In this document: piece by piece, positions 25,383 through 34,205 of the stretch
Layout: the number at the start of each line of letters is the position of its first letter
Numbering within the stretch: position 1 is the stretch's first letter
Assembly (NCBI GenBank): GCA_943330915.2
Contig: CALQJO020000010.1
Coordinates: 1-58,643 of the forward strand
Direction: 5' to 3'
Source: Rhodoferax sp. OV413
GTDB lineage: Bacteria; Pseudomonadota; Gammaproteobacteria; Pseudomonadales; Pseudohongiellaceae
Length of the DNA: 58,643 nt
Notes under the pieces: generated by a model
What the model was told of the DNA's origin: nothing
What the model saw: only the letters and a program-made list of their open reading frames with translations
Databases searched by the model: none
Program-made: the position numbers and the translations under genes

Positions 25383-26642
25383 ATGGCCAAAGCAAATCTC
25401 TTTTACGCACAATCCGGCGGCGTAACCGCTGTTATTAACGCCAGCGCCTGCGGTGTGATCCAGACAGCCAGAACACATGGCGACAAGATTGGCAAAGTCT
25501 ACGCAGGACTCAATGGCATTATTGGTGCTCTCAGAGAGGAACTCATTGACACCAGCAAAGAGACTGACAGCACCATCGCAGCATTGCGCCATACACCCGC
25601 AGGGGCCTTTGGTTCGTGCCGATACAAATTAAAGAGTCTTGAGGATAACCGCGCCGAGTATCAACGGCTGATGGAGGTATTTAAGGCCCACAATATCCGC
25701 TATTTCCTATACAACGGTGGGGGCGATTCCCAGGATACGGCCAATAAAGTCTCCATGATGAGCCTGAAAGAAGGCTTCCCTATCACCTGCATCGGCATTC
25801 CCAAAACAGTCGACAATGATCTGCCAGTAACTGACAACTGCCCTGGATTTGGCTCAGTCGCCAAATACGTTGCTGTATCAATTCGCGAAGCCGGGCTGGA
25901 TGTTGCATCCATGTGCGAGAGCTCGACCAAAGTCTTTGTCATGGAAGTCATGGGTCGGCACGCCGGGTGGATTGCCGGCGCAGCCGGGTTAGCCGCTGAA
26001 CAGGAAAGTGACGCGCCTCACATTATTGTGTTCCCGGAAATAGCCTTTGATCAAAACGCATTCCTCAAAAAAGTACAGGAATGTGTTAAACGCTTTGGCT
26101 ACTGTGCCATTGTAGTCTCAGAAGGTGCCCATTATGCCAATGGCCAGTTTCTGGCTGACGCCGGTGGCAAGGATGCTTTCGGGCATACACAGCTCGGTGG
26201 AGTGGCACCCTTTCTGGCCAATATGATCAAACAACAACTGGGATACAAGTATCACTGGGCCGTCGCCGACTACCTGCAACGGGCGGCCAGGCATATCGCC
26301 TCGGCGACTGACGTTGAGCAGGCTTATGCCATGGGTAAAGCCGCCGTTGAATTTGCCCTGGCCGGCAAGAATGCAGTAATGCCAACGATTGTTCGTAAGC
26401 CTGGTAAAAACTATCGATGGACGGTTGGCGAAGTCGCGTTGTCTGATGTGGCAAACATCGAAAAAACAATGCCAAGAGACTTCATTTCAGAGGATGGATT
26501 CAGTATCACAGCTAAGGCGCGGGAATACTTTCAGCCACTGATTTCAGGGGAAGACTACCCGCCTTATAAAAATGGCTTGCCGCAATACGCGAGACTGAAA
26601 CGTGCTCTGGTCACCAAAAAGCTTCCTGCGTGGCAGGAGTAG
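25383..26642 (+). CDS. pfp: 6-phosphofructokinase, pyrophosphate type
   Basis: Phosphorylates fructose-6-phosphate, here probably with PPi and reversibly. 419 residues. The two residues that set donor choice in this family can be read directly: the motif NGGGDSQDT has Asp115 where ATP enzymes have Gly (E. coli Gly104), and IPKTVDND has Lys141 where ATP enzymes have Gly (E. coli Gly124). Both are PPi-type. MGRHAGWIAGAAG is the later substrate block. It is divergent from ubiX. With pgi at 45 kb it supplies upper glycolysis. Identification is strong; donor use is inferred from the two residues. Confidence 0.9.
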   Translation: MAKANLFYAQSGGVTAVINASACGVIQTARTHGDKIGKVYAGLNGIIGALREELIDTSKETDSTIAALRHTPAGAFGSCRYKLKSLEDNRAEYQRLMEVFKAHNIRYFLYNGGGDSQDTANKVSMMSLKEGFPITCIGIPKTVDNDLPVTDNCPGFGSVAKYVAVSIREAGLDVASMCESSTKVFVMEVMGRHAGWIAGAAGLAAEQESDAPHIIVFPEIAFDQNAFLKKVQECVKRFGYCAIVVSEGAHYANGQFLADAGGKDAFGHTQLGGVAPFLANMIKQQLGYKYHWAVADYLQRAARHIASATDVEQAYAMGKAAVEFALAGKNAVMPTIVRKPGKNYRWTVGEVALSDVANIEKTMPRDFISEDGFSITAKAREYFQPLISGEDYPPYKNGLPQYARLKRALVTKKLPAWQE

Positions 26643-26650
26643 CACGATCA

Positions 26651-27292
26651 TCAGGGTGCAAGCCTTTCTATCTGCCAAGACTGACCGGCTTGCAGCGAAT
26701 ACATAAAACGGTCGTGTAATCTGTTGGCACCACCCTGCCAGAATTCAATCTGACTGGGCAGAACCCGGAACCCGCCCCAGAATTCGGGCAAAGGTACATC
26801 TGAGTCTGCGTATTTTTTTTGCAAATTGTGCAATTGCTGCATCATCGTCTCGCGCGAACCCAATACGCGACTTTGTGGAGAAGCCCAGGCAGCCAACTGG
26901 CTTTCCCGCGGACGACTCTGAAAGTACGCTCGGGACTCTTCAACGGACACCTTTTCCGCAACACCACACACCATCACCTGACGTTCTATGGCAAGCCACG
27001 GGAAGTGCAGACTGACTTTGGAGTTGATGGAAATTTCTCGCGATTTGCGACTTTCATAGTTCGTAAAAAATACAAAACCGCGTTCATCCAGACCTTTTAG
27101 CAGCACCACGCGCTGACTGACCTGGCCGTCAAGGGCAGCCGTGGCCAGAACCATTGCAGTGGGATCAACAATATCGGTCGTCAGAGCCTGTTGCATCCAA
27201 AGATTAAACTGCTCAATCGGGTCGCTGTGCAACTCTTCCCGGGTCAGCGTGCCCTTGCGAAAGTCACGACGTATGTCCTGTAAATGCATCAC
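26651..27292 (-). CDS. pdxH: Pyridoxamine 5'-phosphate oxidase
   Basis: FMN enzyme that oxidises PNP or PMP to PLP, in the cytoplasm. 213 residues, normal length. Blocks: VVLLKGLDERGFVFFTNYESRK (core FFTNYESRK, FMN/PLP binding), YFQSRPRESQLAAWAS and PEFWGGFRVLP, plus the C-terminal WQIERLAP end of the family. It converges with pfp (8 bp gap) and starts just downstream of the MORN gene. pdxJ, which feeds it, is 7 kb away; hemL and other PLP users are nearby. Confidence 0.95.
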   Translation of the reverse strand: MMHLQDIRRDFRKGTLTREELHSDPIEQFNLWMQQALTTDIVDPTAMVLATAALDGQVSQRVVLLKGLDERGFVFFTNYESRKSREISINSKVSLHFPWLAIERQVMVCGVAEKVSVEESRAYFQSRPRESQLAAWASPQSRVLGSRETMMQQLHNLQKKYADSDVPLPEFWGGFRVLPSQIEFWQGGANRLHDRFMYSLQAGQSWQIERLAP

Positions 27293-27301
27293 TCTTATTC
27301 C

Positions 27302-27928
27302 TTACTGTACAAAACGACCGTATTCCCAAACTTGTTCACGCCGCGTGCCACTGACATAAAAAAAAGTACCCGCGCCGTGCTTCTCGTTAGCAAAAAAAGT
27401 ACCAACGTACCTCTGTCCATCCGGCCAACGGAAAACTCCATTGCCTTGATAAAGGTCGTCCACAAAATCACCGGTGTAGTTTTCTACATTTTCCCGCAAC
27501 CAACTCTCCGTATGGCGATTAGGCGCCCAGTCGGTCAGACCAAAAAAATAAGAACCCTGACCATGCCGCAGATCGTCACGCCACTGACCAATGTACAAAT
27601 TTGAAATACCATTCCAGAAAGTGCCTCTGCCATTTCGAGAACCCATATTCCATTGGCCATCGTAATATGAACGACCCGTGCTGCTGATCATCTGCTCAAA
27701 TCGACCAGATCCATGAAAGGAGCCATCTTTGAAATCTCCTTCGTAACGATCGCTTCCCATGTCAGTGCGGACCTCCAATATTCCGAATCCGTTCAAGCAA
27801 TCGCCGAACACGCAGTTACGTCCAATTTCTGCCGGGTTCATCATAGTGGATTGCGCCATGCCGGATACTGGCGCCAAAGCCAGCGTTACAGCAAACAATA
27901 ACGGAAACCATTGCATAGTCGACTTCAT
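27302..27928 (-). CDS. Exported MORN-repeat protein
   Basis: 208 residues with a signal peptide (MKSTMQWFPLLFAV, cleavage near GMAQ) and five MORN-like repeats beginning YEGDFKDG, YDGQWNMG, YIGQWRDD, YTGDFVDD and YVGTFFAN, each followed by HG or NG-GxG. MORN repeats form a beta meander that binds lipids or proteins. Two cysteines near the mature N-terminus (NCVFGDCLNGFG) may form a disulfide. It lies between the ABC permease and pdxH, 9 bp before the latter, on the same strand. Role unknown; envelope location inferred. Confidence 0.8.
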   Translation of the reverse strand: MKSTMQWFPLLFAVTLALAPVSGMAQSTMMNPAEIGRNCVFGDCLNGFGILEVRTDMGSDRYEGDFKDGSFHGSGRFEQMISSTGRSYYDGQWNMGSRNGRGTFWNGISNLYIGQWRDDLRHGQGSYFFGLTDWAPNRHTESWLRENVENYTGDFVDDLYQGNGVFRWPDGQRYVGTFFANEKHGAGTFFYVSGTRREQVWEYGRFVQ

Positions 27929-27953
27929 AGTTGACTCTCCGTGCGTCGCTTAT

Positions 27954-30587
27954 TCACGCCGATAAATTCCTTAACACCGCCAGGGGACTGGTGCTGACTA
28001 CTCGCCGGGTGGCATTAACTCCCAGTGTCGCGATGATCAAAGTGCCAGCCAGTGGACCAGCAATCCATACCCAGTAGTGCGGAGAAAACTCTTGCTGAAA
28101 CACTTCCACTTGCAGGTAATACACGCTTACTTCAGCACCAACGGTAGCAATCAGGCCCGCAAGCAATCCTATGAATGCAAACTCAATCAAAAGCGAAGTC
28201 ATGATCAGTTTTCTGCCAGCGCCCAGAGTCCGCAGAATGGCATTCTCGCGAAAGCGTTCATCCAGCGTAGCATTGACACATGACAGCAATACTAATGCTC
28301 CCGCCACCAGCACAAGCACGGCAATCAACTCCACAGCAGAACTCACCTGAGCAATGATGGTCTGAATTTGCTCGATCAGGGCGTCTACTTCCAGAACAAC
28401 AATGGTGGGGTATGTTCTCAGCAAATCGTTCAATAATACCTTTTGCTCACCCTCCAGAAGGAGAGTCGACAGGTAGGTTGCACCTATTGCATCCAGCGTT
28501 CCTGGTGAAAAAATGAAAAAGAAGTTGGGTTGCATATTGTCCCAGCGGACCGTTCGGAAGCTGGTCACTGCAACACTTACTTCTGTCTGCCCCAGCCTGA
28601 ACACCAGCTCATCACCGAGCTCAAGCCCGAGTCTGTTGGCATAATCCTGTTCTACGGAGACTTCACCCGGCCTTGTTTCAGCGCCCCACCAGGAACCCGC
28701 CACCAGTTCATTATCCGGCGGCAACTGAGACGTGTAGGTTACCTGACGATTCTCCACACGACCCCTGCGCTCGCCATCGCCAGTATCGCTTTCAGTCGCA
28801 TCGCTGGTATCAGGCGTCTGCTCCGCGCTGCGCTCAGTGACGCTGTTGCTTGCTCCCTCACCTTCGTCATCGTTATCCCAAGGCAATGGTGCGGGCTCGC
28901 CGTTCACCTGCAGCAATCCTGCACTCATCATTGGGTAAAAAGGGTTAGGCTCAATGTCATTGCCACTCAGGTAGGATTCCATGCCGGCTACCTGATCACT
29001 CCGGATGTTCATCATAAAGTGATTGGGCGTGTTTTCCGGCAATTGCGCCTGCCAGTCAGCGATGAGATCGGTGCGCAGCAAACCCAAGGTCAGCAGACTC
29101 ATAATAGTGAGCGAGAACACCAGCACCTGCAGAACACTTTGTCGCCTGCGCCGGCGCACGGCTGACATTGCCAGCATCCATGCACTGCCTGCGCGCATTC
29201 CAGCGGCGGTTCCGCTGCGCAACAACAGATATGACAGCAGGCTCAGAACCAACGCTACAGTGCCGACTGCAGCCACCAGGATGGCGGTAATGAGCAAGTC
29301 CTGGCTGTACCAGATCACCAGCAACAGGCCACCAGCGATACCAAAAACGTAAGGCAGTGCTGTACTCAACGGAGCGTCAACCAGATCCTTGCGCAGCACT
29401 CGCAAGGGCGAGGTATGTTTCAGCGCCAACAGAGGAGGCAGGGCAAATGCAAACAGACAGATCAATGCCGTCAGCGCACCCACCACAAATGGCAGACCCG
29501 ATGCTTCTGGCAGGCTGATTGGAATGACGGACTGCAACAAATTAAGAATCAGCATGTGCAGCCCCCAACCCGCCACCGATCCGATGACAACTGCCAGTAG
29601 CAGAACAGCCAGCAGAATACAGAAGTAGATCACTGAAATCTGGTTGGAGGTACACCCAAGGGTTTTTAAGATTGCTGCATAATCGAAGTGTCGCTCGCTG
29701 TAACGGCGGGCAGTCAGCGCGATCGCGACCCCTGCCAGCAATACCGCAAACAGACTCCCCAGCAACAGAAAACTCTCTCCTCTGTTCAAGGCTTCGCTGA
29801 CCTCGGCACTTTCATCGCGAACATCACGCAGCCGGTAGCGGCCCTCAAACTGTTCATCCACCCAACTTGTATACCCTTCGAGAGCGGACTGCTCGCCGGC
29901 AAACAGATACCGGTAGGTTACGCGACTGCCCGGCTGTATGACATTGGTAGCCGGCACATCATCCATGTGCATCAACAGGCGTGGGCCGGCGTTCTCCATC
30001 ATGCCACCCTGCTGTCGATCCGGCTCCTGCACCAGCACCCGACTGACCGTCAGTTCTGAATCGCCAAGGAAAACGCTGTCGCCCACGTCGATGGCCAGAC
30101 TGGGCAGAACGCGCGATTCCACCCACACCTCGCCCCTGGGTGGTCCACCCTGCTCGGCAAGGTAGGCTTGCCCAAACGCTTGATCGGCTATTTGCAGACT
30201 GCCTCGCAGTGGATAGGAGTCGCTCACCGCTTTGGCGGCGACCAGCAGGTTGGCTTGATCGGAGAACACCATTGAAGCGAAGGCCATGTATTCTGCTGTC
30301 TCCAGCCCGCGTTGCCCGGCCTCGGACAACAGTTCCCGTGGGGGCTGCTCCCGAGCAGCCAGCACGCGATCTGCCGCCAGCATGTTGGCAGACTCCTGCA
30401 ACAAAGCCCGTTCGAGACGGTCGGTAAACAAGGCAATCCCACTCACAGACGTGACGGCCATGATCATCGCCAGCAGCAACAGCCGCAGCTCTCCTCCGCG
30501 CCAGTCACGCCACAACAGCCGCAACGCGACGCGGACAAGCGTGCTGACACTGACAGTATTAAACGCGGAACTGCCCTGCTCAGACAT
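27954..30587 (-). CDS. ABC transporter permease, FtsX-like (YbbP type)
   Basis: 877 residues. FtsX/MacB-type permease of the large duplicated kind seen in E. coli YbbP: an N-terminal helix, a periplasmic domain, three helices, two central helices, a second periplasmic domain, and three C-terminal helices ending TRRVVSTSPLAVLRNLSA. Such proteins do not import; they extract envelope lipids or lipoproteins, or act in mechanotransmission. The second periplasmic domain carries an acidic Ser/Thr/Asp/Glu-rich insertion at about residues 570-612. The start overlaps the ATPase gene by 8 bp. Divergent tesA matches the E. coli tesA/ybbA/ybbP layout. Confidence 0.9.
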   Translation of the reverse strand: MSEQGSSAFNTVSVSTLVRVALRLLWRDWRGGELRLLLLAMIMAVTSVSGIALFTDRLERALLQESANMLAADRVLAAREQPPRELLSEAGQRGLETAEYMAFASMVFSDQANLLVAAKAVSDSYPLRGSLQIADQAFGQAYLAEQGGPPRGEVWVESRVLPSLAIDVGDSVFLGDSELTVSRVLVQEPDRQQGGMMENAGPRLLMHMDDVPATNVIQPGSRVTYRYLFAGEQSALEGYTSWVDEQFEGRYRLRDVRDESAEVSEALNRGESFLLLGSLFAVLLAGVAIALTARRYSERHFDYAAILKTLGCTSNQISVIYFCILLAVLLLAVVIGSVAGWGLHMLILNLLQSVIPISLPEASGLPFVVGALTALICLFAFALPPLLALKHTSPLRVLRKDLVDAPLSTALPYVFGIAGGLLLVIWYSQDLLITAILVAAVGTVALVLSLLSYLLLRSGTAAGMRAGSAWMLAMSAVRRRRRQSVLQVLVFSLTIMSLLTLGLLRTDLIADWQAQLPENTPNHFMMNIRSDQVAGMESYLSGNDIEPNPFYPMMSAGLLQVNGEPAPLPWDNDDEGEGASNSVTERSAEQTPDTSDATESDTGDGERRGRVENRQVTYTSQLPPDNELVAGSWWGAETRPGEVSVEQDYANRLGLELGDELVFRLGQTEVSVAVTSFRTVRWDNMQPNFFFIFSPGTLDAIGATYLSTLLLEGEQKVLLNDLLRTYPTIVVLEVDALIEQIQTIIAQVSSAVELIAVLVLVAGALVLLSCVNATLDERFRENAILRTLGAGRKLIMTSLLIEFAFIGLLAGLIATVGAEVSVYYLQVEVFQQEFSPHYWVWIAGPLAGTLIIATLGVNATRRVVSTSPLAVLRNLSA

Positions 30588-31278
30588 GAGCCACTACTCC
30601 TGCAACGACATCTTCCGTGATTTCACCGGCAACCAGGCGGATTAACCGGCCGCAGCGCTGCGCCAGCCGGTCATCGTGGGTGACCAGCACCAGCGTGGTG
30701 CCGTACTCTTTGTTCAGCGAGAACAACAGGTCAATGACCTTGGCGCCAGTGGTGGTGTCAAGATTCCCTGTGGGTTCGTCTGCAAACAGGATTTTTGCCT
30801 GGGATGCAAAGGCGCGGGCAATTGCCACACGCTGCTGCTCACCACCTGACAGTTGATTGGGGTAATGAGTGACACGCGCTTCCAGACCTACTCGCTGCAG
30901 CAGAAGAGCGGCCTTTTGACGTGCGTTGCGATCATTTTTTAACTCAATCGGCAACATAACATTTTCCAGCGCAGTCAGACTGGGCAACAGCTGAAAGGAC
31001 TGAAAGACAAACCCGACGGACTGTCCGCGCAATTTGGCGCGCTGCTCCTCGTCCATCGTGCTCAGATTCTGGCCGTCCAGCAGCATATCGCCACCGCTCG
31101 CCCCATCCAGCCCCGCCATCAATCCCAGCAGTGTTGATTTGCCTGACCCTGAGGCCCCTACAATTGCAACCGTCTCGGCAGCGCTAATGCTCAGATTGAT
31201 ATCCCTGAGAATAACAAGCTCTCCCTCGCTGGTGTTTACGCGTTTGGACAAATGCCGTGCTTCAACCATGCTTGTCAT
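30580..31278 (-). CDS. ABC transporter ATP-binding protein (YbbA type)
   Basis: 232 residues, the nucleotide-binding partner of the downstream permease. Walker A is GASGSGKSTLLG, the signature is LSGGEQQRVAIARA, Walker B is ILFADEPTGNLD, and the H-loop is LVTHDDRLA. This is the LolD/MacB/YbbA class. I start at ATG 31278, with AGGAG 10 bp upstream; the open frame extends 35 codons further with no ribosome site. It overlaps the permease by 8 bp and is divergent from tesA. Confidence 0.93.
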   Translation of the reverse strand: MTSMVEARHLSKRVNTSEGELVILRDINLSISAAETVAIVGASGSGKSTLLGLMAGLDGASGGDMLLDGQNLSTMDEEQRAKLRGQSVGFVFQSFQLLPSLTALENVMLPIELKNDRNARQKAALLLQRVGLEARVTHYPNQLSGGEQQRVAIARAFASQAKILFADEPTGNLDTTTGAKVIDLLFSLNKEYGTTLVLVTHDDRLAQRCGRLIRLVAGEITEDVVAGVVAHV

Positions 31279-31502
31279 GCCGTGCTTGCTCCTGCCAGTT
31301 GTCTGACGCCGGTCAGCCGGCGCTTGGAAATATGAGAGATAAATTATCGAAGTTGTACGCTCTTGCCCAAGTGGGCAGTTCACACAAAACCGGGATTGCA
31401 GTCACTACGTAGACACATTACCCTTAATTTACATTTTGTAGACTACTTTGACATCTACGCAAGCTGTCTTGGTGTCGCCTGGGAAGGGCATTGTATCGAC
31501 TT

Positions 31503-32183
31503 ATGATTCACAAATCTTTTCAACAGCTTGTCAGATTCCAAATGTCCTGGGCACTGTCTGTGGCACTTGTCACGGTATTAGTGGTGTTTTGCGCGCCATC
31601 ACCATCGGCCAGCGAGCAGCCATCATCCGTGATTTTGGTGTGGGGCGATAGCCTGAGTGCCAGCTATGGTATGGACGAGCACCAGGGCTGGGTCGCGCTG
31701 TTACAGGAGAGACTCACAGCTGAAGGCCTCCATGACTGGCGAGTTATCAACGGTAGCGTGAGTGGCGAAACCACCGCAGGTGGGCTGGCACGCCTTCCTG
31801 CCATGCTGGCCAGCACCAGCCCTGACATCATCATTCTGGAACTTGGTGGCAACGATGGTCTTCGCGGCTTGCCTGTTCCCACCATTCGCGAGAATCTCGC
31901 ACAGATGATTGAACTCAGTCAGGGAGCAGGCGCACGTGTGCTGTTATCTGGCATTCAAATTCCACCTAATTACGGCCCACGCTACACCGGACCTTTTTAT
32001 GCGCAATACACCGAACTGGCGCAGCAATACGGTTTGGCACTGATTCCATTTTTACTGGACGGCATCGCAGAAAATGCAGAGTTCATGCAGGACGACGGCA
32101 TTCACCCGACCGCAGAGGCACAGCCCCTGATTGTCGAGATAGTCTGGCCGGTCCTCAACCAGTTAATGGCCACTGATCACTGA
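31503..32183 (+). CDS. tesA: SGNH/GDSL esterase, TesA type
   Basis: Periplasmic multifunctional esterase/acyl-CoA thioesterase/lysophospholipase. 226 residues. SGNH blocks: nucleophile Ser in VWGDSLSASYGM, Gly in NGSVSGETTAGG, Asn in LELGGNDGLRG, and the Asp/His pair in DDGIHPTAEAQ. The N-terminal hydrophobic stretch (SWALSVALVTVLVVF) is a signal peptide. I prefer ATG 31503; a TTG at 31491 is in frame, and the ribosome site is weak for both. Divergent from the YbbA/YbbP-like genes, as in E. coli, suggesting shared work on envelope lipids. Confidence 0.9.
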   Translation: MIHKSFQQLVRFQMSWALSVALVTVLVVFCAPSPSASEQPSSVILVWGDSLSASYGMDEHQGWVALLQERLTAEGLHDWRVINGSVSGETTAGGLARLPAMLASTSPDIIILELGGNDGLRGLPVPTIRENLAQMIELSQGAGARVLLSGIQIPPNYGPRYTGPFYAQYTELAQQYGLALIPFLLDGIAENAEFMQDDGIHPTAEAQPLIVEIVWPVLNQLMATDH

Positions 32184-32191
32184 CTGCTGCT

Positions 32192-33460
32192 TCAAAACCG
32201 CGGCTCTGGCCGGGCATCCGAAATCAATAACAACATAAAGGCAGCCATAAGATTGCACACCGCCATCATCAGAAAGGCGTTGTCGTAATTGCCAAAGTGG
32301 TCGTAGTGCGCGGCAGCCAACACCGGGCCCAGTGCTGTCATGGCAAAGGTAAACGGCAATGCCGTTGCGCGAACTGACCCCAGATAGCGCCGGCCAAAGT
32401 AGCTGGCCCAGATAACTTCCTGCAACGGAATAAGCCCTCCCCACCCCAAGCCCATGAGGAAAAAAGCTGAGTAAACCAGCACATTATTCTGCACCTGCAC
32501 CGCAAGCACGATGATGATCAGCGAAAAACCAGTAATGCCAGCGCCTATCGCCGCCAGCGGACGCGCACTGTAACGGTCAATCAACATGCCCCAGAATGGT
32601 TTGCTGATCAGGGCAGGAATCGAGGTCAGTGAGATCATGGATGCTGCCAGCAGTCGCGGATATCCGGCATCGGTCATAAATGGCACAGTCTGCAACAGCA
32701 TGACCGTGATTGAAATCTGGAACAGACCAAACGCCAGCACCAGCGCATAAAACCGACCTGTGCGCATCGCCTCCCGACGTGTCATCGAACTGGCATAATC
32801 GAGTCGCGCCCGGTCACCCATTTCAGATGCCATCTGTTCGGCTGAATGGCCATCCGGGTTCATGTTGTAATCTTCAGGGCTGCGCCTAATCACCAGGGCG
32901 GCCGGTGTGATCAGCAAAGCAGCCCCAATTCCCAGCGTGTGCCAGGCGCTGCGCCAGCCATAAACATCAATCAGCCAGGTTGTGAGCGGGGGCAGCAGCA
33001 CACCACTCAGTGAGACGCCCATCGCCGCCAACGCAACAGCGCGCCCGCGGTAGTTCACAAACCATTTACCGAGGGTGACATTCACCACCAGATTTCCAAT
33101 CATGGCCGCGCCAATGGTCACAATAAAGCCATTGATCACTATCCACTGCGACAGGGTTTGCACTGCACCAAGGGCATAGACCGAGAGGGACAGGATCACC
33201 ATACCCACCAGAATGAAGGGCCGGCCACCATATCGGTCTACGCCAGCGCCGATAAAAAAGCCGGTAAAGGCCGCCACCATTTGCCCAATAGACCTAGCGG
33301 ATGTGAACTCCGCGCGAGTCCAGCCGAATTCGTCGGTCATCGGAATCGTGAAAGGTCCGATGACGTAATTTTGCAGGCCGATAGATGCAAACTGAGTAAA
33401 AAATGCCGCGAGAATAATCCAGTAGCCGTAAAAAATCTTCCGCTCAGCCGACATGCTCAT
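32192..33460 (-). CDS. MFS transporter, OFA/monocarboxylate-like
   Basis: 422 residues with twelve predicted helices. It begins ERKIFYGYWIILAAFFTQF, the KxxxGWxxV-type start of the OFA (oxalate:formate antiporter) and MCT-like MFS group, and has the loop motif DRYGGRPF between helices 2 and 3. The substrate is likely a carboxylate, but this is only by group. I start at ATG 33460, which overlaps the end of pdxJ by 17 bp. It converges with tesA, 8 bp apart. A role in vitamin B6 transport suggested by the pdxJ neighbour is possible but unsupported. Confidence 0.85.
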   Translation of the reverse strand: MSMSAERKIFYGYWIILAAFFTQFASIGLQNYVIGPFTIPMTDEFGWTRAEFTSARSIGQMVAAFTGFFIGAGVDRYGGRPFILVGMVILSLSVYALGAVQTLSQWIVINGFIVTIGAAMIGNLVVNVTLGKWFVNYRGRAVALAAMGVSLSGVLLPPLTTWLIDVYGWRSAWHTLGIGAALLITPAALVIRRSPEDYNMNPDGHSAEQMASEMGDRARLDYASSMTRREAMRTGRFYALVLAFGLFQISITVMLLQTVPFMTDAGYPRLLAASMISLTSIPALISKPFWGMLIDRYSARPLAAIGAGITGFSLIIIVLAVQVQNNVLVYSAFFLMGLGWGGLIPLQEVIWASYFGRRYLGSVRATALPFTFAMTALGPVLAAAHYDHFGNYDNAFLMMAVCNLMAAFMLLLISDARPEPRF

Positions 33461-34205
33461 CACCGGCGAACGCACCCGTAATCGCCAGATACAAAGCCAG
33501 CACATCATCCATGCCCATTTCCAGCGACTCAACAATCAAAGCATGCCCGATCGACACCTCCATGATGTTGCCAATCCCCAAGAATGTTGCAAGATTTTTG
33601 AGGTTCAGGTCATGCCCCGCATTAACGCCGATGCCCGCCTCAACCGCGGCTCTGGCAGTTTGCTGATAACCGGACAACACGTCTGCGCATTGCGCCTGAT
33701 CGCCGCTGGCGTATGCCTGGGCATACGCCTCGGTGTACAGTTCGATACGATCAGCGCCGACACGTCTGACAGCGCTGATCTGCGATGGGTCTGGATCAAG
33801 AAACAAGGCGCTGCGCACGCCCCACACGCGCAGTTTTTCGACGATGCTTTTTAGCCGCTGCTCATGGGCCACAACATCCCAGCCATGATCGGATGTCAGC
33901 TGACCCGGTTCATCAGGCACCAGCGTGCACTGCGCCGGCCGCAAGGTCTCGATCAGCGCAATGAAATCGTCCGATGGATAACCTTCGATATTAAATTCAA
34001 CATCAGGGTAGTCACGCAGCAGGGCGGTCAACTCATGCGCGTCGCGTCGGGTGATATGACGTTCGTCCGGTCGCGGGTGCACGGTGATGCCACACACGCC
34101 TTGATCCAGAATGCGGTGCACAAATACCTGCAGATCCGGGAAATTGGTGCCACGCGAATTACGCAGCAGTGCAATTTTATTCACATTTACACTGAGCAGT
34201 GTCAT
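33444..34205 (-). CDS. pdxJ: Pyridoxine 5'-phosphate synthase
   Basis: Condenses 1-deoxyxylulose-5-phosphate and 3-amino-2-oxopropyl phosphate into pyridoxine phosphate. TIM barrel, 253 residues. Blocks: VNVNKIALLRNSRG, GITVHPRPDERHI, FNIEGYPSDDFI, GIGVNAGHDLNLKNL and the phosphate-binding EVSIGHALI. The N-terminus (LLSVNVNKIALLRNSRG) resembles the PdxJ branch with NKxAxxRNSRG. Overlaps: 4 bp with the hydrolase upstream (ATGA) and 17 bp with the MFS gene downstream, so a tight operon. The product is the substrate of PdxH at 26.7 kb. Confidence 0.95.
   Translation of the reverse strand: MTLLSVNVNKIALLRNSRGTNFPDLQVFVHRILDQGVCGITVHPRPDERHITRRDAHELTALLRDYPDVEFNIEGYPSDDFIALIETLRPAQCTLVPDEPGQLTSDHGWDVVAHEQRLKSIVEKLRVWGVRSALFLDPDPSQISAVRRVGADRIELYTEAYAQAYASGDQAQCADVLSGYQQTARAAVEAGIGVNAGHDLNLKNLATFLGIGNIMEVSIGHALIVESLEMGMDDVLALYLAITGAFAGDEHVG

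Noticed and set aside
30581..31383. N-terminal extension of the ABC ATPase to 31383
   Set aside because: The extra 35 codons lack a ribosome site and any homologous N-terminus; AGGAG before 31278 decides the start.
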